A stretch of 64,000 bases of DNA, from contig NOUX01000002.1 in the NCBI GenBank assembly GCA_002245855.1, positions 1 through 64,000 on the forward strand. Reading direction: 5' to 3'. A program made the translations under genes and the position numbers. The stretch is from Sphingobacterium cellulitidis (GTDB lineage Bacteria > Bacteroidota > Bacteroidia > Sphingobacteriales > Sphingobacteriaceae). This document shows, piece by piece, positions 43,601 to 52,077 of the stretch; within the stretch, counting starts at the first letter, position 1, and each line of letters opens with the position of its first letter. The notes below the pieces were generated by a model that saw only the letters and a program-made list of their open reading frames with translations, ran no database searches and was not told the DNA's origin.

Positions 43601-43815
43601 CCTTTTACGGAGATTGTTACTCCGCCCATAGGTTGGTTAGTACCTGCATCACGAACAACACCGGATACGGTTTGTTGTTGCAAATTCGTGGTAAGGACTA
43701 CGTTAGATCCAAGGCTAACATGTGCATTAGCTGGACTGTAACTTGTTGCGAGGAGTACTAACGGAACAATCCATAGTCTATTTCCTCTACGAGTAAATTT
43801 GTCAGAATTCCACAT
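40690..43815 (-). CDS. SusC/RagA TonB-dependent receptor
   Basis: 1041 residues. A signal peptide, an N-terminal carboxypeptidase-D-like domain (SGVVRDAGTNQPMGGVTISVKGTSTATQTDDNGNFSI, about residues 52-95), a plug domain that starts with EELVVVGYGTMRKSDVTGSI (SusC signature) and contains RGTNTINSSSNPLYVVDGV and IEVLKDASSAAIYGARGANGVILVTTKRG, then the beta-barrel ending FTFGINLTL. It imports the substrate delivered by the SusD protein across the outer membrane using TonB energy. No anti-sigma partner is adjacent, so control may rest on the LacI gene nearby. Confidence 0.95.
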   Translation of the reverse strand: MWNSDKFTRRGNRLWIVPLVLLATSYSPANAHVSLGSNVVLTTNLQQQTVSGVVRDAGTNQPMGGVTISVKGTSTATQTDDNGNFSIAANSGQVIVANFLGFKSQEKTVSSSTMNFSLVSSDQQIEELVVVGYGTMRKSDVTGSISNVKGEDMIKAQSFSPLENLRGKAPGVNIYSNSGQPGAYANRVIIRGTNTINSSSNPLYVVDGVVMQDFHLLNPNDIQSIEVLKDASSAAIYGARGANGVILVTTKRGNKDGRRTISYQGSVGSNSVQRYMDVLSGQEWVDAFMIGLANENKWQGKNWNLDKKTWFNDPNYFDSNGNPLYDTDWQKESTRNSLSHNHQIDIQQGDENSSVGAYLNYSENQGVVNNTYSKRVNGKLAYDAKVKEWLSTSINLLANHTWGQHTPEDGGGQDARRTMIEMLPWLPIRQPDGKFTNSSSSTVSNVLAFEGMANPVSILELQKRMRYNTQIFGNAALTFHLADGLDLKTQFGIDNHRKEYRGYSSITLNNISRPNGWAEVNSWNDLYWQEETYLTYNKTFGKHRINSMAGLSWQERTYFGFNARTEGFTTDAYEYNNLGVGSIPGAPGSGANKWAMNSYFVRGNYSYDDRYSVTVTARADGSSKFGKDKKYGFFPSAGLAWNVSNEEFMKDQTTISNLKLHSSYGVTGNSEIDPYTSLFKINAFTTLINGIREPGYIVGNLGNPGLQWEKTKTYDAGIEVGFFQNRLNFDVSYYLRNTNELLLLAPVPHSTGFVDVMKNIGAVRNQGVEFLMTATPVRNDNLTWNINLNGSYNKNKVVKLGENNEDILINNWVGGPNGIIRVGENLNSFYGYEREKIYTVEDFEKGEITQDKIGRPKRSTTQRILGQGVPDWMGSFINTVNYKNFDLTVDLQFVAGVETMQQFYHSTYDRFGITNGLSAILTDAYDGSNPGTMQQAIYLTNNGHAGQDTNVDSQWVVDGSYLRVNVLQLGYTFTSDLAAKMGISALRIYASANNPWLFTSKEFKGYDPESTSQGEYKFGQNVTFFSYPRAKTFTFGINLTL

Positions 43816-44234
43816 AAAAATATAGTTAATAATAAATAATGCTAAAACGATTTATAAATTTGGTTCTAGTTGTGATTCAAACAGGTTCATTCTCTTTACC
43901 TTTTGTAGGTTATCGTTTCTTAATTTAAAGTTTAATACTAATTAACACAATAAAATTGATTTCAACTATACTTTTTAAAAAAATTATAAACTATTCTTAA
44001 TGATATAGTTAAGCTAATTAATATTGCTAAATGCTTTTTTCTAACTCCTTAGCATAAGGCAAAAAACAAAAGAAATAGGCTGGATTAGATAAATAATTTA
44101 ACGAGAAAAATGGCTGAAAATAAAAATTAAGGGCAAAAGAAAGGAAAAAATTCGTAGAAATTAATCGAAATAAAGGTTCTAATTTAGGCTAGGAAAAAGC
44201 CTAAATAATGGAATAAAATTCTTAAAAAGAGCTA
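43816..44234. other. Gene-free region upstream of susC
   Basis: 419 bp, AT-rich. It must hold the susC promoter (minus strand). At 43843-43854, TAAAACGATTTA is a near-palindrome with a central CG, as LacI-family operators have, 28 bp from the susC start; support is weak. Nothing else was recognised. Confidence 0.3.
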
Positions 44235-44900
44235 TTATTTGGACCCTAAAAAAGAGATATCTTGAACTTCCAAAATATTTTTATTGTAACCATTCAAAGT
44301 TACAACAATCATCGCCTTACCGACTTCTTCGAGGGTTAAAAAATAGGATTTATTGAATGGTCTAAGGATTGGATATAAAGCAGCAATAAATTTCAAAACA
44401 CCTTTTACATTTTTAGCTCCAGGGCTTGGTCTCATAAATGCAGGTCGAAAATTAAAGACAGCCTTAAAAGGTAACTTTAAGAGATCATTTTCCGTTTTAC
44501 CTTTAACCCTGGCCCACATGGTTTTTCCAATTTCAGAACTATCGGTTCCACTTCCAGAAACATAACAGAAGGTCAAATCAGCATTTTTATTAAGCAGTTT
44601 ATTCGCAAAATTTAGGGTTAATTCATAGGTAAGTTTAGTATAGTCCTGTTCATTCATTCCGATCGATGACACACCAGCACAAAAATAACAAGCATTATAC
44701 TCCAAGAGTTCGTCACCTAATTCATCAATTTGAAGAATATCAGGAACGACCACTTGTTTTAATTTAGGATGTTGCAGATCATATCTTTTTCGATTAATAA
44801 TCAATACTTTTTCGACAGCATCATTTTTTAAACACTCTTGTAATACCCCCTCGCCTACCATTCCGGTGGCTCCGGTAATAATTACATTAATTTTTTGCAT
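44235..44900 (-). CDS. NAD(P)-binding atypical short-chain dehydrogenase (epimerase-like)
   Basis: 221 residues. The Rossmann motif is TGATGMVGEGV (GxxGxxG) at the N-terminus. YFCAGVSSIG is the nucleotide-binding strand, and FRPAFMRPSPGAK is a typical loop. The family YKxxK catalytic set is not obvious, so the enzyme may be an atypical SDR of the NAD(P)H-binding type. Close Bacteroidota homologues are annotated NAD-dependent epimerase/dehydratase. It does not appear linked to the sus genes. Confidence 0.78.
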   Translation of the reverse strand: MQKINVIITGATGMVGEGVLQECLKNDAVEKVLIINRKRYDLQHPKLKQVVVPDILQIDELGDELLEYNACYFCAGVSSIGMNEQDYTKLTYELTLNFANKLLNKNADLTFCYVSGSGTDSSEIGKTMWARVKGKTENDLLKLPFKAVFNFRPAFMRPSPGAKNVKGVLKFIAALYPILRPFNKSYFLTLEEVGKAMIVVTLNGYNKNILEVQDISFLGSK

Positions 44901-45134
44901 AAAACATTTTTAAACCCTTTAATCCTTTAGAAAATCAAAATTCTACATAAACTATTCCAATTTTCATTATTTTAAACAAACGCATCAAAGAGTTTTCAAA
45001 CAAGCATAATAGATTAATTAATTTTCTTAAAAACAAAAGTGAAATTTCTATTGTAGATATTTTTTTTCTTAATATATTTGGCCAAGAATTTTATTATTTC
45101 AATTACTACAAACTTATTTCATCCCCCTCTGTCT

Positions 45135-45617
45135 ATGATTTCATCATTCAAAATAGTTCCTATTAGTCTTTTATTATTATTCACCATGATTTCAAAATCT
45201 TATTCTCAGCGACAGAAATTTGTCTTTTTGGAGGGCTTAGGATCAGGAGCATTAGTCAATTTGAACTTTGATATGCGATTTAGAGCAGACTCACGAGATG
45301 GTTTAGGATTTAAGGCTGGGATTGGAAGTTCAGGAATATACCTTGATGAACAAATATTAACCATACCACTTGGAATCAACTATATTATTGGTAAGGATAG
45401 AAGTGGGCTTTTATTAGGTGTCAATACTGTTTTTGCCGCATCTCCTATTGATGTTAAGAAAAAAGTTAATACCATCATGCCATCCTTGGAAATCGGCTAT
45501 AGGTTCAGACCTATAGAAAAAGGCTTTGCCTTTCAAGTGACCTACAATCCTATATTCAATACTGTTGATGGATTTAAGCCTTTGTGGTTTGGTGTAGGTC
45601 TAGGATATGCCTGGTAA
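45135..45617 (+). CDS. Small outer-membrane beta-barrel protein
   Basis: From ATG at 45135 it has 160 residues, signal peptide MISSFKIVPISLLLLFTMISKSYSQ. A TTG at 45078 would add 19 residues ahead of the signal, so 45135 is preferred. The body has alternating strands (ALVNLNFDMRFRADSRDGLGFKAGIGSSGIYL, SLEIGYRFRPIEKGFAFQVTYNPIF) and ends FGVGLGYAW, typical of 8-strand OMP barrels. Function unknown. Confidence 0.62.
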   Translation: MISSFKIVPISLLLLFTMISKSYSQRQKFVFLEGLGSGALVNLNFDMRFRADSRDGLGFKAGIGSSGIYLDEQILTIPLGINYIIGKDRSGLLLGVNTVFAASPIDVKKKVNTIMPSLEIGYRFRPIEKGFAFQVTYNPIFNTVDGFKPLWFGVGLGYAW

Positions 45618-45765
45618 GTATTCAAGGAAAAACACCCATTTCATTAAAATTAAATCGTGATTATCGGGTAATCACCATCATTATATTGGCAATTTCAATA
45701 AATTTACGTTTATTTAAAAAATTGAGTAGATGCTAAAGGCAAGGCTTTAGCAGATTAAATAAATT

Positions 45766-46794
45766 ATGATTGAACGTAAGACATTAAAGGACATTGCAAG
45801 CGATTTAAAGTTATCCATTTCCACTGTTTCAAAATCATTATCAGATAGTTACGAGATTAGCGAATCCACCAAGAAAATAGTTAAGGAATATGCTGAAAAG
45901 CATAACTATGTTCCAAATAAAGTTGCAAGAACCTTAAAAACGGGGAAGACAAATACCATTGGTGTAATTGTATTTAATATCAGTAATACCTTTATTTCTC
46001 AGATATTGGAAGGCATACATAAAGGGTCTCAAGATGAGAAATATGATATCATCATCATGCAGAGTCGTGATAGTATTCAATTGGAAAAGCATGCTATAGA
46101 GGTTTTGAGCATGCGCGGTATTGATGGTTTATTGATTTCTCCTGTAGCATTTAATTCCAACTATCAGCAATTAAAAGATCTTCAGGATTCAGGGATTCCA
46201 GTTGTATTGTTTGACCGAGTGAACCATGATCTTCAAACGCATAAGGTTGGAGTAGAAAATCAGGTCAGTGCGTATGAGGCAACAGAGCATTTATTAAATT
46301 CCGGACGTAAGAATATTCTGCATATCACAGGAAAAAATATTGGCGTTGCGGAAGATCGATTATTGGGATTCAAAAAATGTCTAAAGGATCATGGTTTGGA
46401 TTTTGATCCTAATTTATATTTGGAATGTGATTATAGCAAGCATGATGAGATTGAGGATTCCATCATCTGTAAGTTGAATTACCTCAAAAAGACGGGGAAT
46501 ATGGTCAATGCTATTTTTGGTGCCACCGATGATATTACGACTTTGACGCTTGGCGTACTTGCTGGCATGGATATCAAAGTCCCTGAGGAGATCTCTGTAA
46601 TCGGATTTTCTAATATTCGAATTCCAAATTCACTGAACCCTTCCCTATCAACGGTTGTACAACCGACCGAAGAAATTGGTTTAGTGGCATTTAGCAAATT
46701 AATTGAATTGGTACAATCAAAATATCCGGTCGAAGAATTTGAGACCATCGAATTAAAAACAAAATTAATTCCGAGAAAGTCTTCAACTTTATAA
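45766..46794 (+). CDS. LacI family transcription regulator
   Basis: 342 residues: an N-terminal HTH (TLKDIASDLKLSISTVSKSLSDSYEISESTKKIVKEYAEKHNYVPNKVARTLKTGKTNTIGVI) and a periplasmic-binding-protein-like effector domain with NTFISQILEGIHKGSQDEKYDIIIMQSRDS and VISEISVIGFSN-type core strands. Such regulators respond to sugars. It lies about 2 kb from susC, so control of the susCD genes is a reasonable inference, though the gene between them is unrelated. A bidirectional terminator follows. Confidence 0.93.
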   Translation: MIERKTLKDIASDLKLSISTVSKSLSDSYEISESTKKIVKEYAEKHNYVPNKVARTLKTGKTNTIGVIVFNISNTFISQILEGIHKGSQDEKYDIIIMQSRDSIQLEKHAIEVLSMRGIDGLLISPVAFNSNYQQLKDLQDSGIPVVLFDRVNHDLQTHKVGVENQVSAYEATEHLLNSGRKNILHITGKNIGVAEDRLLGFKKCLKDHGLDFDPNLYLECDYSKHDEIEDSIICKLNYLKKTGNMVNAIFGATDDITTLTLGVLAGMDIKVPEEISVIGFSNIRIPNSLNPSLSTVVQPTEEIGLVAFSKLIELVQSKYPVEEFETIELKTKLIPRKSSTL

Positions 46795-46800
46795 AAAAAA

Positions 46801-46829
46801 GATCCTGTTCACTTCACTTGAACAGGATC
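46801..46829. terminator. Bidirectional terminator between convergent genes
   Basis: The stem GATCCTGTTCA / TGAACAGGATC is flanked by A on the left and T on the right. It separates the LacI gene from the minus-strand barrel gene. Confidence 0.9.
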
Positions 46830-46835
46830 TTTTTT

Positions 46836-47306
46836 TTATAATCGATATCGAACTCCAATCATTATGGTACTTGGGTCGATCCCTTCGGCCTCAAAATAAT
46901 ATTTAGGCTTATAACCTACAAAAGGAGAAAACTTATGAATTTCATATTCCAATCCAACCTGCGCATTAATAATAATATCATTTGCTTTGGTACCGCGGAT
47001 AGCCTCATAGCCTAATCCTACACCTAGAAATACACTTGGTTTTTTATTGAATAAAAATACATTGTACAAGTAATCTGCTCCGAAATAAATAATATCATAA
47101 GTTCCCAGACCAAATTGAGCTTGCACTGCCTGCCGATCTGAGAGATCGTACTTTCCATTTACAGAATACAATTTAGAATAAGAAGGTGCTTCCATTGACC
47201 ATTCGAGATGGGTTCCGACAGAAAAACGATTCGTTTGGGCAGAAACATTTGAGCTAAACAAAATTAGCCCTAATAGAAAAAAGCAGAAACTTGTAATCTT
47301 AACCAT
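46836..47306 (-). CDS. Outer-membrane beta-barrel protein
   Basis: 156 residues from Met at 47306, with signal peptide MVKITSFCFFLLGLILFSSNVSAQ; an in-frame Met at 47342 would precede it by 12 residues, so the later start is preferred. Strand pattern NRFSVGTHLEWSMEAPSYSKLYSVNGKYDLSDRQAVQAQFGLGTYDIIYFGADYLY...VGVRYRL is that of a small OMP barrel. Function unknown. A -7 box TATCTTTG (47340-47347, minus strand) lies 34 nt upstream without a clear -33. Confidence 0.65.
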   Translation of the reverse strand: MVKITSFCFFLLGLILFSSNVSAQTNRFSVGTHLEWSMEAPSYSKLYSVNGKYDLSDRQAVQAQFGLGTYDIIYFGADYLYNVFLFNKKPSVFLGVGLGYEAIRGTKANDIIINAQVGLEYEIHKFSPFVGYKPKYYFEAEGIDPSTIMIGVRYRL

Positions 47307-47395
47307 AATAATTTGTTTGGTATTTAAATAAACAATCGCCAAAGATATTTATTCTATCCAAAGACCTTGATAAAATTTACAGAAACTACACAAAA

Positions 47396-47418
47396 GGGGA
47401 GCGAATGAATCGCTCCCC
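47396..47418 (-). terminator. Terminator of the RND efflux operon
   Basis: The stem GGGGAGCGA / TCGCTCCCC with a 5-nt loop is followed on the minus strand by TTTTGTG. Confidence 0.78.
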
Positions 47419-47452
47419 AGAAAAACTAACCCTAATTATATCAGGAACGAGT

Positions 47453-48901
47453 TTATTTCCAACCCCCTCCTAATGCTTTATATACATTAACAACTGCATT
47501 GAGTTGTTGTTTTTTCGTTTCTATTAATTCCAATTTTGCATCCAGAACATCTCTTTGCGTCATTAAAACTTCAAGATAATCAGCGCGTGCAGATTTAAAT
47601 AATTCATTGGAAACATCAATGGATTTATTTAGGGCATCTACTTCTTGATTTTTATAGGTATAACCTTTTTCGAGGTTATCAATATTTGATAATTGTGTAG
47701 ATACTTCTGTAAAAGCGTTCAACAGGGTTCTTTCATAGTTATAGATGGCTTGAATCTGTCTTGAATTTGCGGAATTAAACTCCGCTTTGATGGCAGCCTT
47801 ATTCAAAAGAGGAGCTGTTAAATCACCAGCTAAGTTATACAATAAAGATTCTGGCAATCTAAACAGGTAAGAAGGTTTAAAAGCCTGTAATCCAAAGGCA
47901 GCAGAAATATCCAATGATGGATAAAATTCCTTCCTTGCCACTTGCACATCCAATTTTGCGGCAGCCAGCTCATGTTCTGCTTGCAAAATATCGGGGCGAT
48001 TGTTAAGCAGTTGGCTAGGAATTCCTGTTTTTACGGTTGCCGGCACCAAATCAATAAAGTTAGCCTGATTTCTAGCAATAGTTTGAGGATATCTACCTAA
48101 CAAGAAATTGATTCTGTTTTCTGTTTCCTTGATTTGTTGTAAAGTAGAAAATTCCATTCCTTTGGTTTTTGCAACCTCAGCTTCAAATTTCTTAACAGCA
48201 AGTTCCGTAACTCGGGTTGCTTCCTTTTGAATTTTAACGACTTCTAGCGCTTTTTCCTGTAATAGGATATTCTGACGAATAATTGCCAGTTGATTATCCA
48301 GTGCCAATAACTCATAATAAGAGTTTGCGACCTCAGCAATCAAACTACTCAAAACGAAGTTTTTACCCTCTACGGTTGCAAGATACCTATTGACCGCAGC
48401 CTGTTCAGAGTCCTTCAATTTTTTCCAAATATCGACTTCCCAATGTGCAAATACGGAGAGGTTCAAATCTCCAAGTGGATCTGGCATTTCATGGCCAGGT
48501 GTAATTTCAGTGGATGCATCGCCAGCACCTTGCGAGGTATATCTACCTACCTTTTCAATTCCACCGGAGGCGCCCAGCCCAACAATGGGTTTCAAGGCCC
48601 CTTTTCTGAGCATGATATCATTCTTAGCGATCTCCAATTCCTGCAAGGTGATATTAAGTTCTTGATTATTTTTAAGAGCCGTATCAATTAAGGAGATCAG
48701 ATTGGGATCAGTAAAAAACTCTCGCCATTTCACATTTCCTGAATTGCTGCTATCCTGAACAGCTAATGAATCTGTGAATGCTGTTGGCAGGATTTTATTT
48801 TCCTTTTTCTGGGTTGCTTGAGGCACTTTACATCCTGCTACAGAAAGTGCAATCAAAGCTATTGCAACCCAAATGAAGCCTGTATTTTTTCTAGTATCCA
48901 T
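47453..48901 (-). CDS. Outer-membrane efflux factor (NodT/OprM type lipoprotein)
   Basis: From Met at 48901 it has 482 residues, with lipobox LSVAGC (signal MDTRKNTGFIWVAIALIALSVAGC). The body shows the two repeated TolC-type halves (VKWREFFTDPNLISLIDTALKNNQELNITLQELEIAKNDI at the start, LLNNRPDILQAEHELAAAKLDVQVARKEFYPSLDISAAFGLQ as the characteristic second-half motif). It forms the outer-membrane channel of a tripartite efflux pump. Its start codon lies inside the end of the RND pump gene (11-nt overlap, ATGGATACTAG), so it is translationally coupled. A start at 48934 is possible but lies deep in the pump gene. Confidence 0.92.
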   Translation of the reverse strand: MDTRKNTGFIWVAIALIALSVAGCKVPQATQKKENKILPTAFTDSLAVQDSSNSGNVKWREFFTDPNLISLIDTALKNNQELNITLQELEIAKNDIMLRKGALKPIVGLGASGGIEKVGRYTSQGAGDASTEITPGHEMPDPLGDLNLSVFAHWEVDIWKKLKDSEQAAVNRYLATVEGKNFVLSSLIAEVANSYYELLALDNQLAIIRQNILLQEKALEVVKIQKEATRVTELAVKKFEAEVAKTKGMEFSTLQQIKETENRINFLLGRYPQTIARNQANFIDLVPATVKTGIPSQLLNNRPDILQAEHELAAAKLDVQVARKEFYPSLDISAAFGLQAFKPSYLFRLPESLLYNLAGDLTAPLLNKAAIKAEFNSANSRQIQAIYNYERTLLNAFTEVSTQLSNIDNLEKGYTYKNQEVDALNKSIDVSNELFKSARADYLEVLMTQRDVLDAKLELIETKKQQLNAVVNVYKALGGGWK

Positions 48902-51900
48902 CGATTTCTTCAGATAATGGGTTTTCATCTTCATGTTTGATTAATTTTCTTTTTGAGGCGATTGTACCAAAAACAAAGTACAAACCAGGGATAATAAGGA
49001 CACCGAAGATGGTACCGAACAGCATCCCTCCTGCCGCCGCGGTACCAATCGTTCGGTTCCCAATAGCGCCGGGTCCTGTTGCCAAAACCAATGGTATCAA
49101 TCCTGCAATAAATGCAAATGAAGTCATTAGGATTGGTCGGAACCTGACCTTCGCACCTTCCATTGCTGCTTCAAAAATACTTAGGCCTTCCTGATGTTTC
49201 TGGACAGCAAACTCAACGATCAAGACAGCATTTTTGCCCAGTAAACCAATCAGCATCACTAAGGCCACCTGTGCATAGATGTTATTTTCCAGATGCATTA
49301 ATTTCAGTAAGAAAAATGCTCCAAAAATACCCACAGGCAATGATAATATGACAGCGAAAGGAAGGATAAAGCTTTCATACTGCGCAGCAAGAATCAGATA
49401 AACAAAGCCTAAACAGATCAGGAATATGTATACGGCTTGATTACCACGAGCGACCTCGTCTTTGGAAATACCGGCCCAGTCGATCGCATATCCCCGAGGA
49501 AGGGTTTTCAGAGCGACCTCATTGACTACATTGATTGCTTCACCGGAGCTAAAGCCTGCAGCAGAAGAACCCGAGATTTCAGAAGCCAAATACATATTAT
49601 GACGTGTGATTTCCGATAAACCATAAACCTTTTCCATGTGCATAAATTCAGAAAATGGAACCATCTCCCCCTTATCATTTTTGGCATATAACTTCAAAAT
49701 ATCTTCCGGCAATGCGCGATATTGCGGTAATGCTTGAACCATCACCTTATACTGTCTATCAAACTTGATAAAGTTGGTTTCATAGTTGGAACCCACCAAG
49801 GTTGACAAGGTGCTCATCGCATTATCAATTGACACACCTTTTTGTTGGGCAATATCATTATCTATTTTCAGGAGATATTGAGGGAAGCTTGCACTAAAAA
49901 AGGTAAATACGGAGGATAGCTCAGGTCTTTTGTTCAATTCCTTCACAAAATCCTTGCTGACCTGTTCCATTTTTTGGAAATCATTATTACCGGTTTTATC
50001 CAATAAGCGCAGTTCAAATCCACCTGCGGCACCATAACCAGGAACAGCTGGAGGTTGAAAAAACTCAATGGATGCACCTGGAATATTTTCGGCACTTTTT
50101 TCCAACTGCTCAATGATTTCCCGAGCAGATTCTTTTCTTTCTTCCCAACCTTTCAGATTAATCAGTAAGGTACCAGTATTCGCGGCAGTTCCTTCATTCA
50201 AAATCTCATAACCTGCTAAGGAAGAAACAGAAGCTACGCCATCGATATCTTCGGCTTCTTTTTGTAAATCCAATGCGGCTTTGTTGGTTCTTTCCAAAGT
50301 AGATCCTGGAGGAGTCTGAATGATAGCATAAATCATCCCTTGATCTTCATTTGGAATAAAACCTGCCGGCACACTATTATTTAGAAAATAAGCCCCTATA
50401 CAAAATCCAATCAGGATAATAAAGGTCAAAGCACGTTTATTAACCATTTTGCGCAAAAGACCAACGTATCGTCCTTGCATTTTATCAAAGCCACGGTTAA
50501 AGGAGTCCAAGAATTTATCAACGATTGATTTCTTTCTGGGTTTACCATGGTTGTTTTTTAATAATATGGCACATAATGCGGGTGTCAAGGTCAAAGCCAC
50601 AATTCCTGATAAGATAATGGATGTCGCCATGGTAATGGAGAACTGTCTATAGAAGATTCCTACCGGACCCGACATAAAGGCAACTGGAATAAATACCGCG
50701 GCCATCAAAAAGGTAATCGCCACAATTGCCCCAGCGATTTCTTTCATTGCCCGCTTCGTTGCCTTGTATGCCGAGATATGGTCTTCTTCCATTTTTTTAT
50801 GGACTGCTTCAATCACCACAATGGCATCATCAACCACCACCCCAATCGCTAGCACCAAAGCAAAGAGGGTGATCAGGTTGATGGTAATTCCAAAGAATTG
50901 CATAAACAAGAATGCCCCTACTAAAGATACCGGGACAGCAATCGTCGGAATTAAGGTTGACCGTAAATCGCCAAGGAATAAAAAGACGACTAAGGCTACT
51001 AAAACGAAGGCTTCGACCAAAGTATGCAAGACTTTTTCCATAGAAGCATCCAAGAATTTGGATACGTCATAACTGATCTCATAATGTAAACCTTTAGGGA
51101 AGGATTGTTGCAATTCTTCCATTTTAGCTTTTACATCCTTGATAACCTGGGAAGCATTACTGCCATAAGATTGCTTCAGGACAATAGCTGCAGAGGGTCT
51201 CCCATTCAAGGTTGAATAGATATCATACATTGCTGATCCGAAATGGATATCAGCAACATCCTTCAATCTCAAGATTTCACCATTAGGACTAACCTTTAGG
51301 ATAATATTTCCATATTCTTCTTCGGTAGTAAATCGTCCGGAATATTTCAAGATATATTCGAAGGATTGAGATTTAATCCCAGAGGACTCCCCTGCTCGGC
51401 CTGGCGAAGCTTCCAAACTTTGTTCTTCCAGGGCTTTCATTACCTCCTCAGAAGAAATCTTATATGCAGTCATTCGATCCGGTTTCAACCAGATACGCAT
51501 TGCATATTCGCGGTTCCCCAGTATATTCGCTACACCGACACCCGGAACACGTCTTAACTCAGAAACCACATTGATGTCTGCAAAATTGAACATAAAGTTC
51601 CCATCCAGATCCTTCTCATCGCTATACATATTTATATACATCAACATATTGGATTCTTCACGGGTAATCTTTACTCCTTCGCGCACCACCAAGGGTGGAA
51701 GCTTATTGACAACTGAAGCTACCCTATTCTGCACATTGACAGAGGCTTGGTTAGGGTCGGTCCCTAAATCAAATACGATTTGAATACTTGCTTCACCGTC
51801 ATTACCGGCATCAGATGCCATATATTTCATTCCGGGAACCCCATTGATTGCCCTTTCTAATGGAATTACAACGGCTTTGACCATCAATTCCCCATTTGCA

Positions 51901-52052
51901 CCGGGATATTCCGCAGTGACATTCACCTTGGGTGGTGAAATAGAAGGAAATTGTGTTACTGGTAATTGGGTCATTGCCAATACCCCCAAGAATACGATGA
52001 TAAGGGATATGACAATAGATAGGACTGGCCTATTAATAAATCTATTAAACAT
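48891..52052 (-). CDS. RND efflux pump, HAE1 type (AcrB-like)
   Basis: 1053 residues, inner-membrane trimeric pump with 12 helices and two large periplasmic loops. Signatures: MFNRFINRPVLSIVISLIIVFLGVLAMTQLPVTQFPSISPP, PTIAVPVSLVGAFLFM, FALVLAIGVVVDDAIVVIEAV (helix 4 with the proton-relay Asp-Asp), and GKNAVLIVEFA with FRPILMTSFAFIAGLIPL in the second half. Proton-driven export of hydrophobic compounds or antibiotics. It is the middle gene of an adaptor/pump/outer-membrane-factor operon. Confidence 0.96.
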   Translation of the reverse strand: MFNRFINRPVLSIVISLIIVFLGVLAMTQLPVTQFPSISPPKVNVTAEYPGANGELMVKAVVIPLERAINGVPGMKYMASDAGNDGEASIQIVFDLGTDPNQASVNVQNRVASVVNKLPPLVVREGVKITREESNMLMYINMYSDEKDLDGNFMFNFADINVVSELRRVPGVGVANILGNREYAMRIWLKPDRMTAYKISSEEVMKALEEQSLEASPGRAGESSGIKSQSFEYILKYSGRFTTEEEYGNIILKVSPNGEILRLKDVADIHFGSAMYDIYSTLNGRPSAAIVLKQSYGSNASQVIKDVKAKMEELQQSFPKGLHYEISYDVSKFLDASMEKVLHTLVEAFVLVALVVFLFLGDLRSTLIPTIAVPVSLVGAFLFMQFFGITINLITLFALVLAIGVVVDDAIVVIEAVHKKMEEDHISAYKATKRAMKEIAGAIVAITFLMAAVFIPVAFMSGPVGIFYRQFSITMATSIILSGIVALTLTPALCAILLKNNHGKPRKKSIVDKFLDSFNRGFDKMQGRYVGLLRKMVNKRALTFIILIGFCIGAYFLNNSVPAGFIPNEDQGMIYAIIQTPPGSTLERTNKAALDLQKEAEDIDGVASVSSLAGYEILNEGTAANTGTLLINLKGWEERKESAREIIEQLEKSAENIPGASIEFFQPPAVPGYGAAGGFELRLLDKTGNNDFQKMEQVSKDFVKELNKRPELSSVFTFFSASFPQYLLKIDNDIAQQKGVSIDNAMSTLSTLVGSNYETNFIKFDRQYKVMVQALPQYRALPEDILKLYAKNDKGEMVPFSEFMHMEKVYGLSEITRHNMYLASEISGSSAAGFSSGEAINVVNEVALKTLPRGYAIDWAGISKDEVARGNQAVYIFLICLGFVYLILAAQYESFILPFAVILSLPVGIFGAFFLLKLMHLENNIYAQVALVMLIGLLGKNAVLIVEFAVQKHQEGLSIFEAAMEGAKVRFRPILMTSFAFIAGLIPLVLATGPGAIGNRTIGTAAAGGMLFGTIFGVLIIPGLYFVFGTIASKRKLIKHEDENPLSEEIDGY

Positions 52053-52077
52053 GATTATTCTATTTATTCCTTAAAAT

